A stretch of 64,000 bases of DNA from an uncultured Bacteroidales bacterium (lineage in GTDB: Bacteria > Bacteroidota > Bacteroidia > Bacteroidales > UBA932), in NCBI GenBank assembly GCA_944323805.1, contig CALUTW010000009.1, forward strand, positions 1 through 64,000. Reading direction: 5' to 3'. A model generated the notes under the pieces. It made no database searches, was not told where the DNA came from, and saw only the letters and a list, made by a program, of their open reading frames with translations. Below, piece after piece: positions 7,216 through 16,269 of the stretch. The position numbers and the translations under genes are program-made. Every line of letters starts with the position of its first letter. Position 1 is the stretch's first letter.

Positions 7216-9870
7216 ATGAACAAACGACTTTTCCTCATAGACGGACATTCTCTCATTTTCAAGATGTATTATGCCTTTCTGAGGCATCCGATGATCAATT
7301 CAAAGGGGGCGGACATGTCAATCCTTTTCGGTTTCACAAAATATATCCTGGAACTGGTCGAGAACGAAAAGCCGACCCATATCGCAGTGGCATTCGACCC
7401 ACCGGGAGGGACATTCCGGCATGAGATGTTCCCGGACTACAAGGGGACAAGGGAAGCCACTCCCCAGCTGGTAATCGATGCCCTTGAACCTCTCATCGGG
7501 CTGTGCAAGGCATTGAGGATCCCGGTACTGATGGTAAAAGGATTCGAGGCTGACGATGTAATCGGCTCGATGGCGAAAAAGGCCGAGAAAGAAGGCTTTA
7601 CAGTATATATGGTAACCCCGGACAAGGATTACGGCCAGCTGGTATCCGATCATATCCTGCAATACAGGCCTGGCAAGGCCGGCGCCGGAAAGGAGATACT
7701 GGGGAAAAAGGAGATTTGCGAAAAATACGGCATACAGACACCCGGACAGGTCATAGACCTCCTTACAATCTGCGGGGACGCCTCAGACAACGTGCCTGGA
7801 GTCAAGGGAGTCGGGGAAGTCGGGGCCGGAAAGCTCATATCGAAGTACGGCTCGGTTCAGAATATCTATGACCACCTTGACGAGCTGACCCCGAAACAGA
7901 GGGACGCATTCAAGGCGGCAGAAGGACACATAGGGCTCAGCCATACGCTTGTTACCATCAGGACCGACGTCCCGTTGGATGCGGATACGGATACAATGAG
8001 CGTCAGCATGGAATACGACCCGGGCATCGCCGACCTCTTCGAGAAATATGAATTCCAGTCCCTCAGGAAATATATCGGGCACATCGCTGACACCGGGGAC
8101 GCAACAACAGGGAAGCCGTCCGTCTCAATAAGGACGCTCGCACCGGAGGAAATCATTTCCGAAGCCGTGAAGGCTGGCAAATGCTCCATTGTGACAGAGA
8201 CAGACGGAGACACCATATTTGCCGGAATACGGAGAATAACTGTCGGGACGGAAGCAGGCGGAATATGCTCTGCCGCTGAAGGCACTTTGCAGGACTTCGC
8301 AGGACTTCTGTCGGATGAAAGGGTTGTCAAGGCAGGATATGACCTGAAGAGACAGTGCAATGTAATGGCGCATGCCGGAGTCAGCCTGAAAGGGAAGTTC
8401 CTGGATATCGGGCTCATGCACTACCTCATAAACCCGGAAAAGAGCCACGGCATAGAGATACTTGCCAAGAGCTATCTCGGAATCGACCTGCAAGAAAAGC
8501 CGGAGACAGGCACGCAGATGTCGCTTTTCGATACCGGGAACAGCGATGAAGAGGACGACTCGAAGGTAATGGAGGCAGTTGTTACCGTCCTCCTGACAGA
8601 CAGGATATGGGAGGAGATGGAGAAATGCTCGGTAACAGGCCTTTATGATACGATGGAAGAGCCTCTCCTCAAAGTGCTTGCCTCGATGGAAAGGACGGGT
8701 GTCAAGATGGATTTCGGACAGCTGTCGGACTATACGGCCAGCCTCGAGAAGGAACTCGCGGAAAGAGAGGAAAGAATCAGGGACATGGCCGGGGAGCCGG
8801 ACCTCAACATATCCTCCCCGAAGCAGATCGGACATCTGATATTCGAAAAGCTGGCCCTGGACCCTAAAGCCAAGGCAAAAAAAGGCGTCAGATACACATG
8901 GTCAACAGACGAAGAGACCCTGACTGCACTTGCAGACAGACATCCCATAATAAATGAGATACTGGAATACCGGGCGGTAAAGAAACTCCTGTCCACGTAC
9001 ATCGCGCCGTTCCCCAACCTGTGCTCGCCTGTCACGGGGAAAATACATACCACTTTCAACCAGGCCCTGACGGCTACCGGACGGCTCAGCTCGTCAAAGC
9101 CCAACCTCCAGAACATCCCGATACGCACGGAACGCGGCAAGGAAATCAGGAAGGCCTTCGTATCCGCATTCCCGGACGGGGTAATCCTGTCTGCCGACTA
9201 TTCACAGATAGAGCTGCGCATAATGGCACATCTGAGCCAGGACAGGCATCTGCTCGATGCATTTAATGCAGGAATGGATGTCCACTCAATGACTGCGGCG
9301 AAGATCTTCAGGGAGCAGCCCGAGGATGTGACCCCGGAACAGAGACGGATTGCAAAGACGGCAAATTTCGGGATAATGTACGGCATATCGGCATTCGGCC
9401 TGGCCCAAAGGCTGAGGATTCCGCGCGATGAGGCAAAAAAGATCATCAGCGACTATTTCTCCAACTTCCCGGCCATCCTGAGCTACATAGACAGCATCAT
9501 AGCGGATACCAGGGAGAAAGGCTACGTCGAGACCCTGTTCGGCAGAAGAAGGTACCTCCCCGACATCAATTCGAGGAATGCCACGGTACGCTCGCTGGCG
9601 GAAAGGAATGCAATAAACGCCCCGATACAGGGCTCCTCCGCGGACATAATAAAGCTCGCGATGATAGCAGTGAACCGCAGGATAGATGAAGCAGGACTTA
9701 AAAGCAGGATGGTGCTGCAGGTACACGACGAACTCGTATTCGATGCAGTGGCCGAAGAAGCCGAGACCCTCAGGAAAATCGTCGTGGAGGAAATGGAAAA
9801 TGTAATAAGGTTATCAATACCTCTGACCGTTGAATGCAATTATGGAAAGAACTGGCTTGAAGCTCACTGA
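7216..9870 (+). CDS. polA: DNA polymerase I with a degenerate 3'-5' exonuclease domain
   Basis: 884-residue Pol I for Okazaki-fragment processing and repair. The 5' nuclease domain (about 1-290) is intact: FLIDGHSLIFKMYYAF, EADDVIGSMAKKA, TPDKDYGQ and GDASDNVPGVKGVG. The polymerase domain (about 490-884) has motif A DYSQIELR (D661), the O-helix RRIAKTANFGIMYG with the conserved K and F, and motif C VHDELVFD (from V836). The middle domain (about 300-480) keeps the fold but not the chemistry: the first metal-binding DTE is VTE (around residue 326), the NLKYD motif becomes DLKRQ, and no equivalent of the third aspartate is apparent. It is therefore probably proofreading-deficient, as in Taq and Bst Pol I. 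It overlaps the sigma-factor gene by about 40 bp. Confidence 0.97.
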   Translation: MNKRLFLIDGHSLIFKMYYAFLRHPMINSKGADMSILFGFTKYILELVENEKPTHIAVAFDPPGGTFRHEMFPDYKGTREATPQLVIDALEPLIGLCKALRIPVLMVKGFEADDVIGSMAKKAEKEGFTVYMVTPDKDYGQLVSDHILQYRPGKAGAGKEILGKKEICEKYGIQTPGQVIDLLTICGDASDNVPGVKGVGEVGAGKLISKYGSVQNIYDHLDELTPKQRDAFKAAEGHIGLSHTLVTIRTDVPLDADTDTMSVSMEYDPGIADLFEKYEFQSLRKYIGHIADTGDATTGKPSVSIRTLAPEEIISEAVKAGKCSIVTETDGDTIFAGIRRITVGTEAGGICSAAEGTLQDFAGLLSDERVVKAGYDLKRQCNVMAHAGVSLKGKFLDIGLMHYLINPEKSHGIEILAKSYLGIDLQEKPETGTQMSLFDTGNSDEEDDSKVMEAVVTVLLTDRIWEEMEKCSVTGLYDTMEEPLLKVLASMERTGVKMDFGQLSDYTASLEKELAEREERIRDMAGEPDLNISSPKQIGHLIFEKLALDPKAKAKKGVRYTWSTDEETLTALADRHPIINEILEYRAVKKLLSTYIAPFPNLCSPVTGKIHTTFNQALTATGRLSSSKPNLQNIPIRTERGKEIRKAFVSAFPDGVILSADYSQIELRIMAHLSQDRHLLDAFNAGMDVHSMTAAKIFREQPEDVTPEQRRIAKTANFGIMYGISAFGLAQRLRIPRDEAKKIISDYFSNFPAILSYIDSIIADTREKGYVETLFGRRRYLPDINSRNATVRSLAERNAINAPIQGSSADIIKLAMIAVNRRIDEAGLKSRMVLQVHDELVFDAVAEEAETLRKIVVEEMENVIRLSIPLTVECNYGKNWLEAH

Positions 9871-10441
9871 ACTGACCGACAAGGAACTGGTGGATCTGGC
9901 TCTGGAACAGAACCAGGCCGCTTTCATCGTACTTTACACAAGGTATATAGCCGGCGTCAAAAGCCATATCTCCAGATACATATCACTCACTGAAGACAAA
10001 GAGGATGTGGCACTGGAAAGCTTCCAGAAGGCATTCAGCCAGATTGCCTCCTACAATCCCGAATACAAGTTCTCCACATGGCTGTACAGGATAGCCCGCA
10101 ATACGGCCCTGGACCATATCAGCCGCAAGGACAGGGAAAAGAGCAACATGCCGACCACCTCCATCAGCGAGACCATTTCCGAACTGAATGACATACCTGC
10201 CGCAATGCACAATCCTGAAGAGGACATCATCAACCAGCAGGAATACGACAAGTGGCTTGCCAACATCGAGAAGCTGAAGGATGACTACCGGACAGTGGCA
10301 AAGATGAACCTGATAGACCATTTCGGATACAAGGAGATAGCCGAGGAGCTCGACTTGCCCATCAACACTGTCAAGACCAAGATAAGGCGTGCGAAAGCGA
10401 CACTGCTGAAGATGATGGACGTCCCGGACGAGCTGCAGTGA
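9830..10441 (+). CDS. ECF-type RNA polymerase sigma factor
   Basis: About 203 residues. Region 2 is visible as FIVLYTRYIAGVKSHISRYI through YKFSTWLYRIARNTALDHI, and region 4 as YKEIAEELDLPINTVKTKIR. The start is uncertain: ATG 9830 or ATG 9842 both lie inside the 3' end of polA, so translation is likely coupled to polA. No anti-sigma factor or membrane regulator follows; the next gene is rsmG. It may therefore be a constitutive or growth-linked sigma factor rather than a stress-released one (inference). Its regulon is unknown. Confidence 0.9.
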   Translation: MNAIMERTGLKLTELTDKELVDLALEQNQAAFIVLYTRYIAGVKSHISRYISLTEDKEDVALESFQKAFSQIASYNPEYKFSTWLYRIARNTALDHISRKDREKSNMPTTSISETISELNDIPAAMHNPEEDIINQQEYDKWLANIEKLKDDYRTVAKMNLIDHFGYKEIAEELDLPINTVKTKIRRAKATLLKMMDVPDELQ

Positions 10442-10500
10442 CAGCCGGCTCTGACGGCGGGACATGAGGACAGACAAACAGAATATCAATCACAGAGAAA

Positions 10501-11211
10501 ATGGACTGGGACAAATTTGAAGATACGCTTCCCGGGCTCTTCCCCGGGATATCGGACTTGCAGAAAGAGCAATTCAGGGCACTCGGACCCCTGTACATGG
10601 AGTGGAACTCAAAGATAAATGTCATATCGCGCAAGGATATCGACAGCCTGTATCTGCACCACGTCCTGCATTCCCTGGCGATAGCTGAATACATGAAGGC
10701 CAATATGCCGGAGACATATGCGGCACTGACTGCCGGAGGGCATCATGAGGGTGCCGGAGGCCATGCGGCGGATTTCCTCGACCTCGGCACGGGAGGAGGC
10801 TTCCCGGGCATCCCGCTGGCGATACTGTTCCCGTCAGCACATTTCACATTATGCGACTCGATAGGCAAGAAGATAATGGTAGCCAGAGAGATAGCCTCCG
10901 CTATCGGCCTGCGGAACGTCACTGCGGTAAATGCCAGGGCGGAAAACCTTCCCGGCAGCTTCGACTTCGTGGTGTCAAGGGCCGTGACTTCCCTTGACAA
11001 CTTCATGTCATGGATAGACGGCAGATTCCGCAAAGGGATACTGTACCTCAAAGGCGGGGATGTCGCCGGGGAGATAGCCTCGGCAATGGGCAGATACAGG
11101 CTTCCCGCAAACTCCGTACACGTATGGAAGATAGATGAAAGATTCCATGACCCGTACTTTGAAGGGAAGCTGGTCATTTTCATAGAGGGCAATAAAAATA
11201 GGAAAAAATAA
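10501..11211 (+). CDS. rsmG: 16S rRNA (guanine527-N7)-methyltransferase RsmG
   Basis: 236-residue SAM-dependent methyltransferase that modifies G527 of 16S rRNA. The SAM-binding motif is DLGTGGGFPGIPLAIL, and family landmarks include QFRALGPLYMEWNSKINVISRKD near the N-terminus and FDFVVSRAVTSLDNF. Length is normal for Bacteroidota, with a small insertion (TAGGHHEGAGGHA) before the SAM motif. It lies 59 bp after the sigma-factor gene and just upstream of the rpmH promoter, close to polA and rpmH. Confidence 0.95.
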   Translation: MDWDKFEDTLPGLFPGISDLQKEQFRALGPLYMEWNSKINVISRKDIDSLYLHHVLHSLAIAEYMKANMPETYAALTAGGHHEGAGGHAADFLDLGTGGGFPGIPLAILFPSAHFTLCDSIGKKIMVAREIASAIGLRNVTAVNARAENLPGSFDFVVSRAVTSLDNFMSWIDGRFRKGILYLKGGDVAGEIASAMGRYRLPANSVHVWKIDERFHDPYFEGKLVIFIEGNKNRKK

Positions 11212-11242
11212 TTTGCAATTAAACTGAAAAACACTACCTTTG
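11212..11242 (+). promoter_or_regulatory. Consensus Bacteroidota promoter for rpmH
   Basis: TTTG at 11212-11215, 19 bp, then TACCTTTG at 11235-11242. Both halves and the spacing match the primary sigma factor consensus. The rpmH start lies 50 bp downstream. Confidence 0.85.
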
Positions 11243-11292
11243 CACTCCCAAACCATACAGGGGCTGAATCTGAAATATAAAAGCATAAGATA

Positions 11293-11445
11293 ATGAAAAG
11301 AACATTCCAACCATCACAGCGCAAACGTCGCAACAAACACGGGTTCCGTGAGAGAATGTCCACACCAAACGGCCGTCGCGTATTGGCTTCCCGCCGTCGT
11401 CATGGACGCAAGAAACTGACCGTATCTTCAGAAGACAGATACTAG
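11293..11445 (+). CDS. rpmH: 50S ribosomal protein L34
   Basis: A 50-residue, very basic protein beginning [19 protein letters not shown] and ending LTVSSEDRY. It contains the L34 signature [23 protein letters not shown]34 is a late-assembling component of the large ribosomal subunit. The gene has its own strong promoter 50 bp upstream. An imperfect inverted repeat (CCCGTA 11455-11460, TACGGG 11480-11485) follows the stop, but it has no T-run and I do not call it a terminator. Confidence 0.98.
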   Translation: MKRTFQPSQRKRRNKHGFRERMSTPNGRRVLASRRRHGRKKLTVSSEDRY

Positions 11446-11580
11446 CAGTCCGACCCCGTAGCATGGCTTTTCATTGTCTTACGGGAAAGATCAATAACAG
11501 GAACTGTCACTTTTGTGCCGGTTCCTGTTTTCGTATCCATCCGGCCGACGGGACAGATGCCGGCAAGAACATCCGGGAAT

Positions 11581-12018
11581 ATGGAAGATCATGAAAGATA
11601 CATGCGTGAAGCACTGAGAGAGGCACAGTGCGCCGCAGAAGAAGACGAAGTGCCTGTAGGTGCAGTGATAGTATGCAGAGGACGCATCATCGGCCGCGGG
11701 CACAATATGACTGAGCGTCTGAACGACCCGACAGCACATGCGGAAATGATTGCAATCACTGCCGCTTCCGAGGCAATGGGCGGGAAATACCTCAACGGAT
11801 GCACCCTGTATGTGACAGTGGAGCCATGTCCGATGTGCGCCGGAGCCCTTGCATGGTCACAGATAGACAGGATTGTCTATGGGGCAATCGACCCCAAACG
11901 GGGATATTCGCTGTTCTCCCCTTCCCTGCTGCATCCGAAGACGGAAGTGACCGCCGGAGTGCTTGCGGAGGAGTGCGGGACACTCGTATCCGAATTCTTC
12001 AGGAGGAAAAGGAAATAG
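11581..12018 (+). CDS. tadA: tRNA-specific adenosine deaminase TadA
   Basis: 145-residue zinc deaminase that converts A34 to inosine in the tRNA-Arg(ACG) anticodon. The catalytic HAE (TAHAEMIAI) and zinc-binding PCPMCAG motifs are intact, and the length is normal. The start at 11581 (MEDHERYMREAL) matches the family N-terminus; an in-frame ATG at 11551 and the frame opening at 11515 add only low-complexity residues. It lies 136 bp after rpmH and 36 bp before the DedA-like gene. Confidence 0.94.
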   Translation: MEDHERYMREALREAQCAAEEDEVPVGAVIVCRGRIIGRGHNMTERLNDPTAHAEMIAITAASEAMGGKYLNGCTLYVTVEPCPMCAGALAWSQIDRIVYGAIDPKRGYSLFSPSLLHPKTEVTAGVLAEECGTLVSEFFRRKRK

Positions 12019-12054
12019 TCCTTCGGCAATAATCCCCTAAACCTGGAATACATC

Positions 12055-12492
12055 ATGTTTGGTCTGGAAGAATTCGGTCTGGCAGGACTTTTTGCAGGAA
12101 CATTCCTTGCAGCGACAATCCTGCCTTTCAGTTCGGACGCCCTGTATCTCGCAGTGCTGGCCGCCACAGGAAACCCCGCAGGATGCCTGATTGTCGGGAC
12201 GGCCGGGAACTGGCTCGGGAGCGTATTCACATACTGGATAGGATGGATAGGCAGATGGGAATGGATTGAAAAGTGGTTCAAGGTAAAGCCGGAGACCCTG
12301 CAGAAACAGAAAGAAAGGATTGACAGATACGGGGTATGGATGGCCCTCATCTGCTGGATTCCCATAATAGGGGATGTCATTGCGATAGCGCTCGGATTCT
12401 ACAAGACCCGCCCTTTCTGGACCATCATACTGCTGCTCATAGGCAAATTCGGAAGATTCCTTGTCTGGAATCTCATATACGGGCTATTCTGA
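12055..12492 (+). CDS. DedA/YqaA-like inner-membrane protein
   Basis: 145-residue polytopic protein of the SNARE-associated/VTT (DedA-like) group, nearest in size to YqaA. It begins GLEEFGLAGLFAGTFLAATILPFSSDALYLAVL, including the re-entrant-loop-like segment with small residues and proline. Later it has GNWLGSVFTYWIGWIG and ICWIPIIGDVIAIALGFYK. DedA relatives are linked to phospholipid flipping and membrane homeostasis; a role for this short version is unproven. It lies 36 bp after tadA and is probably cotranscribed. Confidence 0.82.
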   Translation: MFGLEEFGLAGLFAGTFLAATILPFSSDALYLAVLAATGNPAGCLIVGTAGNWLGSVFTYWIGWIGRWEWIEKWFKVKPETLQKQKERIDRYGVWMALICWIPIIGDVIAIALGFYKTRPFWTIILLLIGKFGRFLVWNLIYGLF

Positions 12493-12552
12493 CCGCCTTT
12501 TGACTGCCGACAGCCGCAAGCTTTAAAATTAGGAATTTAGACGGAAAAACCT

Positions 12553-12560
12553 TAAATTTG
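12553..12560 (+). promoter_or_regulatory. -7 element TAAATTTG for tRNA-Gln
   Basis: TAAATTTG fits TAnnTTTG and ends 10 bp before the mature tRNA start, so the tRNA is probably transcribed from here with almost no 5' leader. No good TTTG is present upstream at 19-21 bp. Confidence 0.5.
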
Positions 12561-12570
12561 CAGCCGGAAT

Positions 12571-12641
12571 TGAGATATGGTGTAATGGTAGCACTACAGA
12601 TTTTGGTTCTGTCTGTCCAAGTTCGAATCTTGGTATCTCAA
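12571..12641 (+). tRNA. tRNA-Gln (anticodon TTG)
   Basis: A full cloverleaf folds by eye. The acceptor stem is TGAGATA (12571-12577) with TATCTCA (12634-12640), discriminator A12641. The anticodon stem is ACAGA/TCTGT around the seven-base loop TTTTGGT, giving anticodon TTG at 12603-12605. The T-loop is GTTCGAATC. A U1-A72 pair is typical of bacterial tRNA-Gln. CCA is not encoded, so the cca gene at 16.7 kb is needed to mature it. Confidence 0.96.
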
Positions 12642-12648
12642 CAAAGGT

Positions 12649-12690
12649 CGTCTAAATCGTCTTTGCGCAACGGTTTAGACGTTTTTTATT
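12649..12690 (+). terminator. Intrinsic terminator after tRNA-Gln
   Basis: CGTCTAAA at 12649-12656 pairs with TTTAGACG at 12674-12681, followed directly by six T. It starts 8 bp after the tRNA. Confidence 0.85.
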
Positions 12691-12711
12691 CCCTATGGAC
12701 CCCGATGCACC

Positions 12712-14877
12712 ATGCCTGATACCCGGAAATACATGACAGTGATCCTTCCGCTCAAGATTGACTGGGAGCCATATTATTCATATGCGCCAGACTGTGGAGG
12801 AGAAGCCGATACCGGCAACCGGCTGCCGGCTGTAGGAGACCGTGTCAGGGTGCGGTTCGCCGGGAAGGACTATATCGGCACCGTAAGCGCCACCGATGTC
12901 AGGCCTGATATCGGGACAGACAGGATACATGACATAATAGCACACGAGAAAGACCTCTGCCCTGTTTCCGAAGCCGAGATAAGGCTGTGGCATGCAGTAG
13001 CGGAGTATTACATGTGCTCCATAGGGGAAGTCTACAAGGCGGCATACCCGGCGCAGAAAATCAGCGGGGAGGAAGTGCAGGCAAGACTTGAGGCCAGAGA
13101 GAAGAAGAGGCAGGACAAGGCGGCAAGGAAAGCCGCAAGGCAGGGACAGCCGGGCAACCATGACGCAGGTCATAAAGATGAAGGCCATAAGGATGAGGAG
13201 GACATGGACACCATAAGGGAGATGGCCGGAAGCATAGTGCTCTCCCCTGCACAGGCTGCGGCATACAGCAGAATCAAGGAATCGTTCTCCGCACGGAAAC
13301 CGGCCCTGCTGAAGGGAGTGACAGGGTCCGGCAAGACAGAAATCTACATAAAACTCGCTGCAGAAGCACTGGAATCAGGGAAGAATGTACTCTACCTTGT
13401 GCCTGAAATCGCACTGGGCAGACAGCTTGAATACCGCCTGAAAAAAATCTTCGGGGACAGGCTGCTCGTATTCCATTCCGGGGAGACCATAGCCATGAGA
13501 CGGGAGGTAGCCGCCACTATAAGGTCAGGGAACGGCCATGTCGTGCTCGGCACAAGGTCCGCAATTTTCCTTCCCCATCACGACATGGGTCTTGTAATCG
13601 TAGACGAAGAACATGACACGTCATACAAGCAGGAATCCCCTGCCCCGCGCTATAACGGCAGGGATACGGCCATAATGCTGGCAGGCATCCATGGATGCAG
13701 CATCCTTCTCGGCTCGGCAACACCATCGCTTGAATCACTCCAGAACTGCCTTTCCGGGAAGTTTACACTTGTCGGCCTCGATGTCAGATATCACGAGTCC
13801 GAGGATGCCGGGATTGAAATAATCGACACCATAGCGGAAAGGAAAAAGCATGGCATGTACGGGGATTTCTCCCTGAAGCTGACAGACAGGATAAGGGAGA
13901 CGCTCGCGGCCGGGGAACAGGTCATGCTCTTCAGGGCGAGACGGTCGTTTTCCCCTGCCGTACAATGCTCCGGATGCGGATACATACCCAAATGCCCACA
14001 TTGCAATGTAAGCCTGAGCTTCCATAAGGGCCGGGGCAGAGGAAATACCGGGGACAGCATGACCGAAGGCCGGCTGACCTGCCATTATTGCGGATACAGC
14101 ACCCGTTATGACGGCATATGCCCTCAATGCGGAGGCGAGATGATGGGATTGGGCGCAGGCACCCAGAAGATAGAGGAAGAGGTATCTCAACTGTTCCCGG
14201 ATGCCAGGGTAGCAAGGCTCGACAGCGACACGGCACAGAGCGCCTCATACGGGAAAGATGTGATCAGGAAATTCAGCAGGGGCGAAATCGACATACTCAT
14301 AGGCACCCAGATGGTTACCAAGGGATTCGATTTTCCGAACCTGAGCCTCGTTGCGGTGCTTCAGGCCGACACACTGCTCAGTGTGCAGGATTTCAGGGCA
14401 GACGAGAGAGCCGCACAGCTGCTCGAACAGTTCCGGGGGCGGTGCGGCCGGCGCGGCAAGAAAGGCCATTTCGTCATACAGACATCATCTCCCGAGCACC
14501 CTGTATACCGCATCCTGTCAGGAGACGGAACAATGTCGGAGCAGGACCTGCTGCAGGAGCGCAAGGCCTTCGGCTATCCCCCATATACAAGGGTAATCAA
14601 TCTGTGCATAAAGGACACGCAGGAGCCCAGGGCAGAGCTGATGGGGACCAAACTTGCAGGAATACTCGAAAGCGGGAACAATCCGTACATCCTTACGGGA
14701 CCATACAGCCCGGCCGTCGACAAGGTGGCAGACAACCATATCCGTATCATACGGCTCAACCTCAGGAAGGACCGGCAGCTTGCAGCCACCAAGAAGCGGC
14801 TGATGAGGACAATCGCCGAATTCGAACAGAAAGAAAGGTACACCGGACACATAATAACCGACGTGGACCCTATGTAG
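12712..14877 (+). CDS. priA: Primosomal replication restart helicase PriA
   Basis: 721-residue superfamily 2 helicase that reloads the replisome at stalled forks. An N-terminal DNA-binding part (about 1-115) is followed by a charged linker rich in K, D, H and E (about 120-170). The helicase core has Walker A GVTGSGKTEIYIKL, DEEH in the Walker B, and the motif LLGSATPSLESL. The zinc-binding insert has eight cysteines in four pairs (CSGCGYIPKCPHC, then CHYCGYSTRYDGICPQC). The C-terminal helicase lobe has TQMVTKGFDFPNL and LLEQFRGRCGRRGKKG. Length matches E. coli PriA (732). It is a single gene following the tRNA terminator. Confidence 0.96.
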   Translation: MPDTRKYMTVILPLKIDWEPYYSYAPDCGGEADTGNRLPAVGDRVRVRFAGKDYIGTVSATDVRPDIGTDRIHDIIAHEKDLCPVSEAEIRLWHAVAEYYMCSIGEVYKAAYPAQKISGEEVQARLEAREKKRQDKAARKAARQGQPGNHDAGHKDEGHKDEEDMDTIREMAGSIVLSPAQAAAYSRIKESFSARKPALLKGVTGSGKTEIYIKLAAEALESGKNVLYLVPEIALGRQLEYRLKKIFGDRLLVFHSGETIAMRREVAATIRSGNGHVVLGTRSAIFLPHHDMGLVIVDEEHDTSYKQESPAPRYNGRDTAIMLAGIHGCSILLGSATPSLESLQNCLSGKFTLVGLDVRYHESEDAGIEIIDTIAERKKHGMYGDFSLKLTDRIRETLAAGEQVMLFRARRSFSPAVQCSGCGYIPKCPHCNVSLSFHKGRGRGNTGDSMTEGRLTCHYCGYSTRYDGICPQCGGEMMGLGAGTQKIEEEVSQLFPDARVARLDSDTAQSASYGKDVIRKFSRGEIDILIGTQMVTKGFDFPNLSLVAVLQADTLLSVQDFRADERAAQLLEQFRGRCGRRGKKGHFVIQTSSPEHPVYRILSGDGTMSEQDLLQERKAFGYPPYTRVINLCIKDTQEPRAELMGTKLAGILESGNNPYILTGPYSPAVDKVADNHIRIIRLNLRKDRQLAATKKRLMRTIAEFEQKERYTGHIITDVDPM

Positions 14878-14944
14878 CAAAACACCCGATATAGCGGTGC
14901 AATTGCAAACAAGTCTAAGCAATGTTTTTACGTGCGCACCGGAC

Positions 14945-16108
14945 TTATAGCAAAGGACCTTCCGTGTCTTTCAGGAAATCAATGACATTAATGAAGGATA
15001 TGCCATCTTCATTAACATAAGACGGCGTCAGACCTCCGGTTATGATGATTTTTGGGAATCCATCTCTTATATGACGGAGAGAAGCGGTTTCCTGTTCTAT
15101 TTTCTCTTGCGTAGGCATGTCAAGCGCCGATTGGATGTAAATACGCCTGTTGCCCCTGTTGCATATAAAATCCACTTCCAGCAGTTTCCGTATTTTCTTT
15201 CCGTCATCATTTGTCCTACGTATTTCCACTTGTCCTACATCGACTGAATATCCCCTGATACGAAGTTCATTGTATATGATATTCTCCATAAGATGCCCGC
15301 TGTCATTCTGCCTGTAATTCAAACGGGCATTGCGCAGCCCCGTATCTTCAAAATAATATTTTGCCGGTGTGTTGATATAACGTTTTCCCTTGATGTCGTA
15401 ACGGACAGCTTTTTCCAACAGGAACGCGTCCTGCAACATACCAAGATAGCTCTGTATGGTAGTATCTGAAATACTGTGACCTTTTACTGATTTGAATGTA
15501 TTTTCAAGGTTGGTCGGATTTGTCAGACATCCGATACTGGAAGCGATGATATCTATAAGCTCGCTTAAATCGTCATCATTCCTGATGCCGTAGCGTTCTT
15601 TTATATCGCGGATATAAGTACCCTGAAACAATGACTTCAGATACTTTTCCTTCTCTTCCTTGTTTGAAAAAGTTGCAATCTGCGGCAGTCCGCCATATAT
15701 CATGTAGTCCTGCAGTGCCGAAAGTTCGCTTTCATTCTGTCTTGCTCTAAGAAATTCTGAAAAGCTCAGCGGATGGACCCTTATTTCATATCCGCGTCCA
15801 CGAAATTCGGTAATTACATCGCTGGACAGGAATCGGCTGTTGCTACCTGTTACATATACGTCGGCATTTTTCACTTTCAGGTAGCTGTTGAGCACATCCT
15901 CAAACTCCGGGACCATTTGGATTTCATCCAATAAGATGTAATGAATGCCATCGTCCGCAATACGGCTATCGATGTGGTCCAGCAATACATCAGGATTTCT
16001 GAGTTGTATGTTGCGACGGTCTTCCAGATCAACTTGAATGATATGGTTTTGATCCGCACCGTTTTCAAGCAAGTATTTTTTGAACAGTTCGAATAGAAGA
16101 TATGATTT
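14945..16108 (-). pseudogene. DUF4143-type AAA+ ATPase, 5' end lost
   Basis: Reads as an ATPase of the group with an N-terminal P-loop domain and C-terminal DUF4143 domain: FELFKKYLLENG, ILLDEIQMVPEFEDVLNSY (Walker B), VYVTGSNSRFLSSDV, a central FLRARQNESELSALQDYMIYGGLP, and a C-terminal nuclease-like region (LRNARLNYRQNDSGHLMENIIY, then LLEVDFICNRGNRR). The normal N-terminus (about 30 residues with GxRRxGKS) is missing: the Walker A reads KWRDSGKS, with K for the first glycine, and upstream codons come from an 80-bp tandem repeat. An ORF can be opened at the ATG 16204 inside the repeat, but it is not family sequence. The segment is visibly AT-richer than its neighbours. I read it as an imported, 5'-truncated gene, probably inactive. 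Confidence 0.8.
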
Positions 16109-16157
16109 GCCGCTGTCGCGCCATTTATACTGTTGCGCCTCGGCAATCGCAAACAAG

Positions 16158-16189
16158 TTTGCATTGCGCTCGGCTTCTGCGTATATTTG
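16158..16189 (+). promoter_or_regulatory. Repeat-borne promoter, first copy
   Basis: TTTG at 16158-16161, 20 bp, TATATTTG at 16182-16189: a perfect match to the Bacteroidota consensus. It would give a leader of roughly 80 nt before the HsdR_N gene. Confidence 0.75.
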
Positions 16190-16237
16190 CCGCTGTCGCG
16201 CCATTTATACTGTTGCGCCTCGGCAATCGCAAACAAG

Positions 16238-16269
16238 TTTGCATTGCGCTCGGCTTCTGCGTATATTTG
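16238..16269 (+). promoter_or_regulatory. Repeat-borne promoter, second copy
   Basis: TTTG at 16238-16241, 20 bp, TATATTTG at 16262-16269. The ATG of the next gene is at 16277, only 7 bp after the -7 element, so transcripts from this copy would be leaderless or nearly so. Confidence 0.8.

Noticed and set aside
11455..11485. A terminator after rpmH
   Set aside because: CCCGTA and TACGGG pair, but the loop is 19 bases and no T-run follows.
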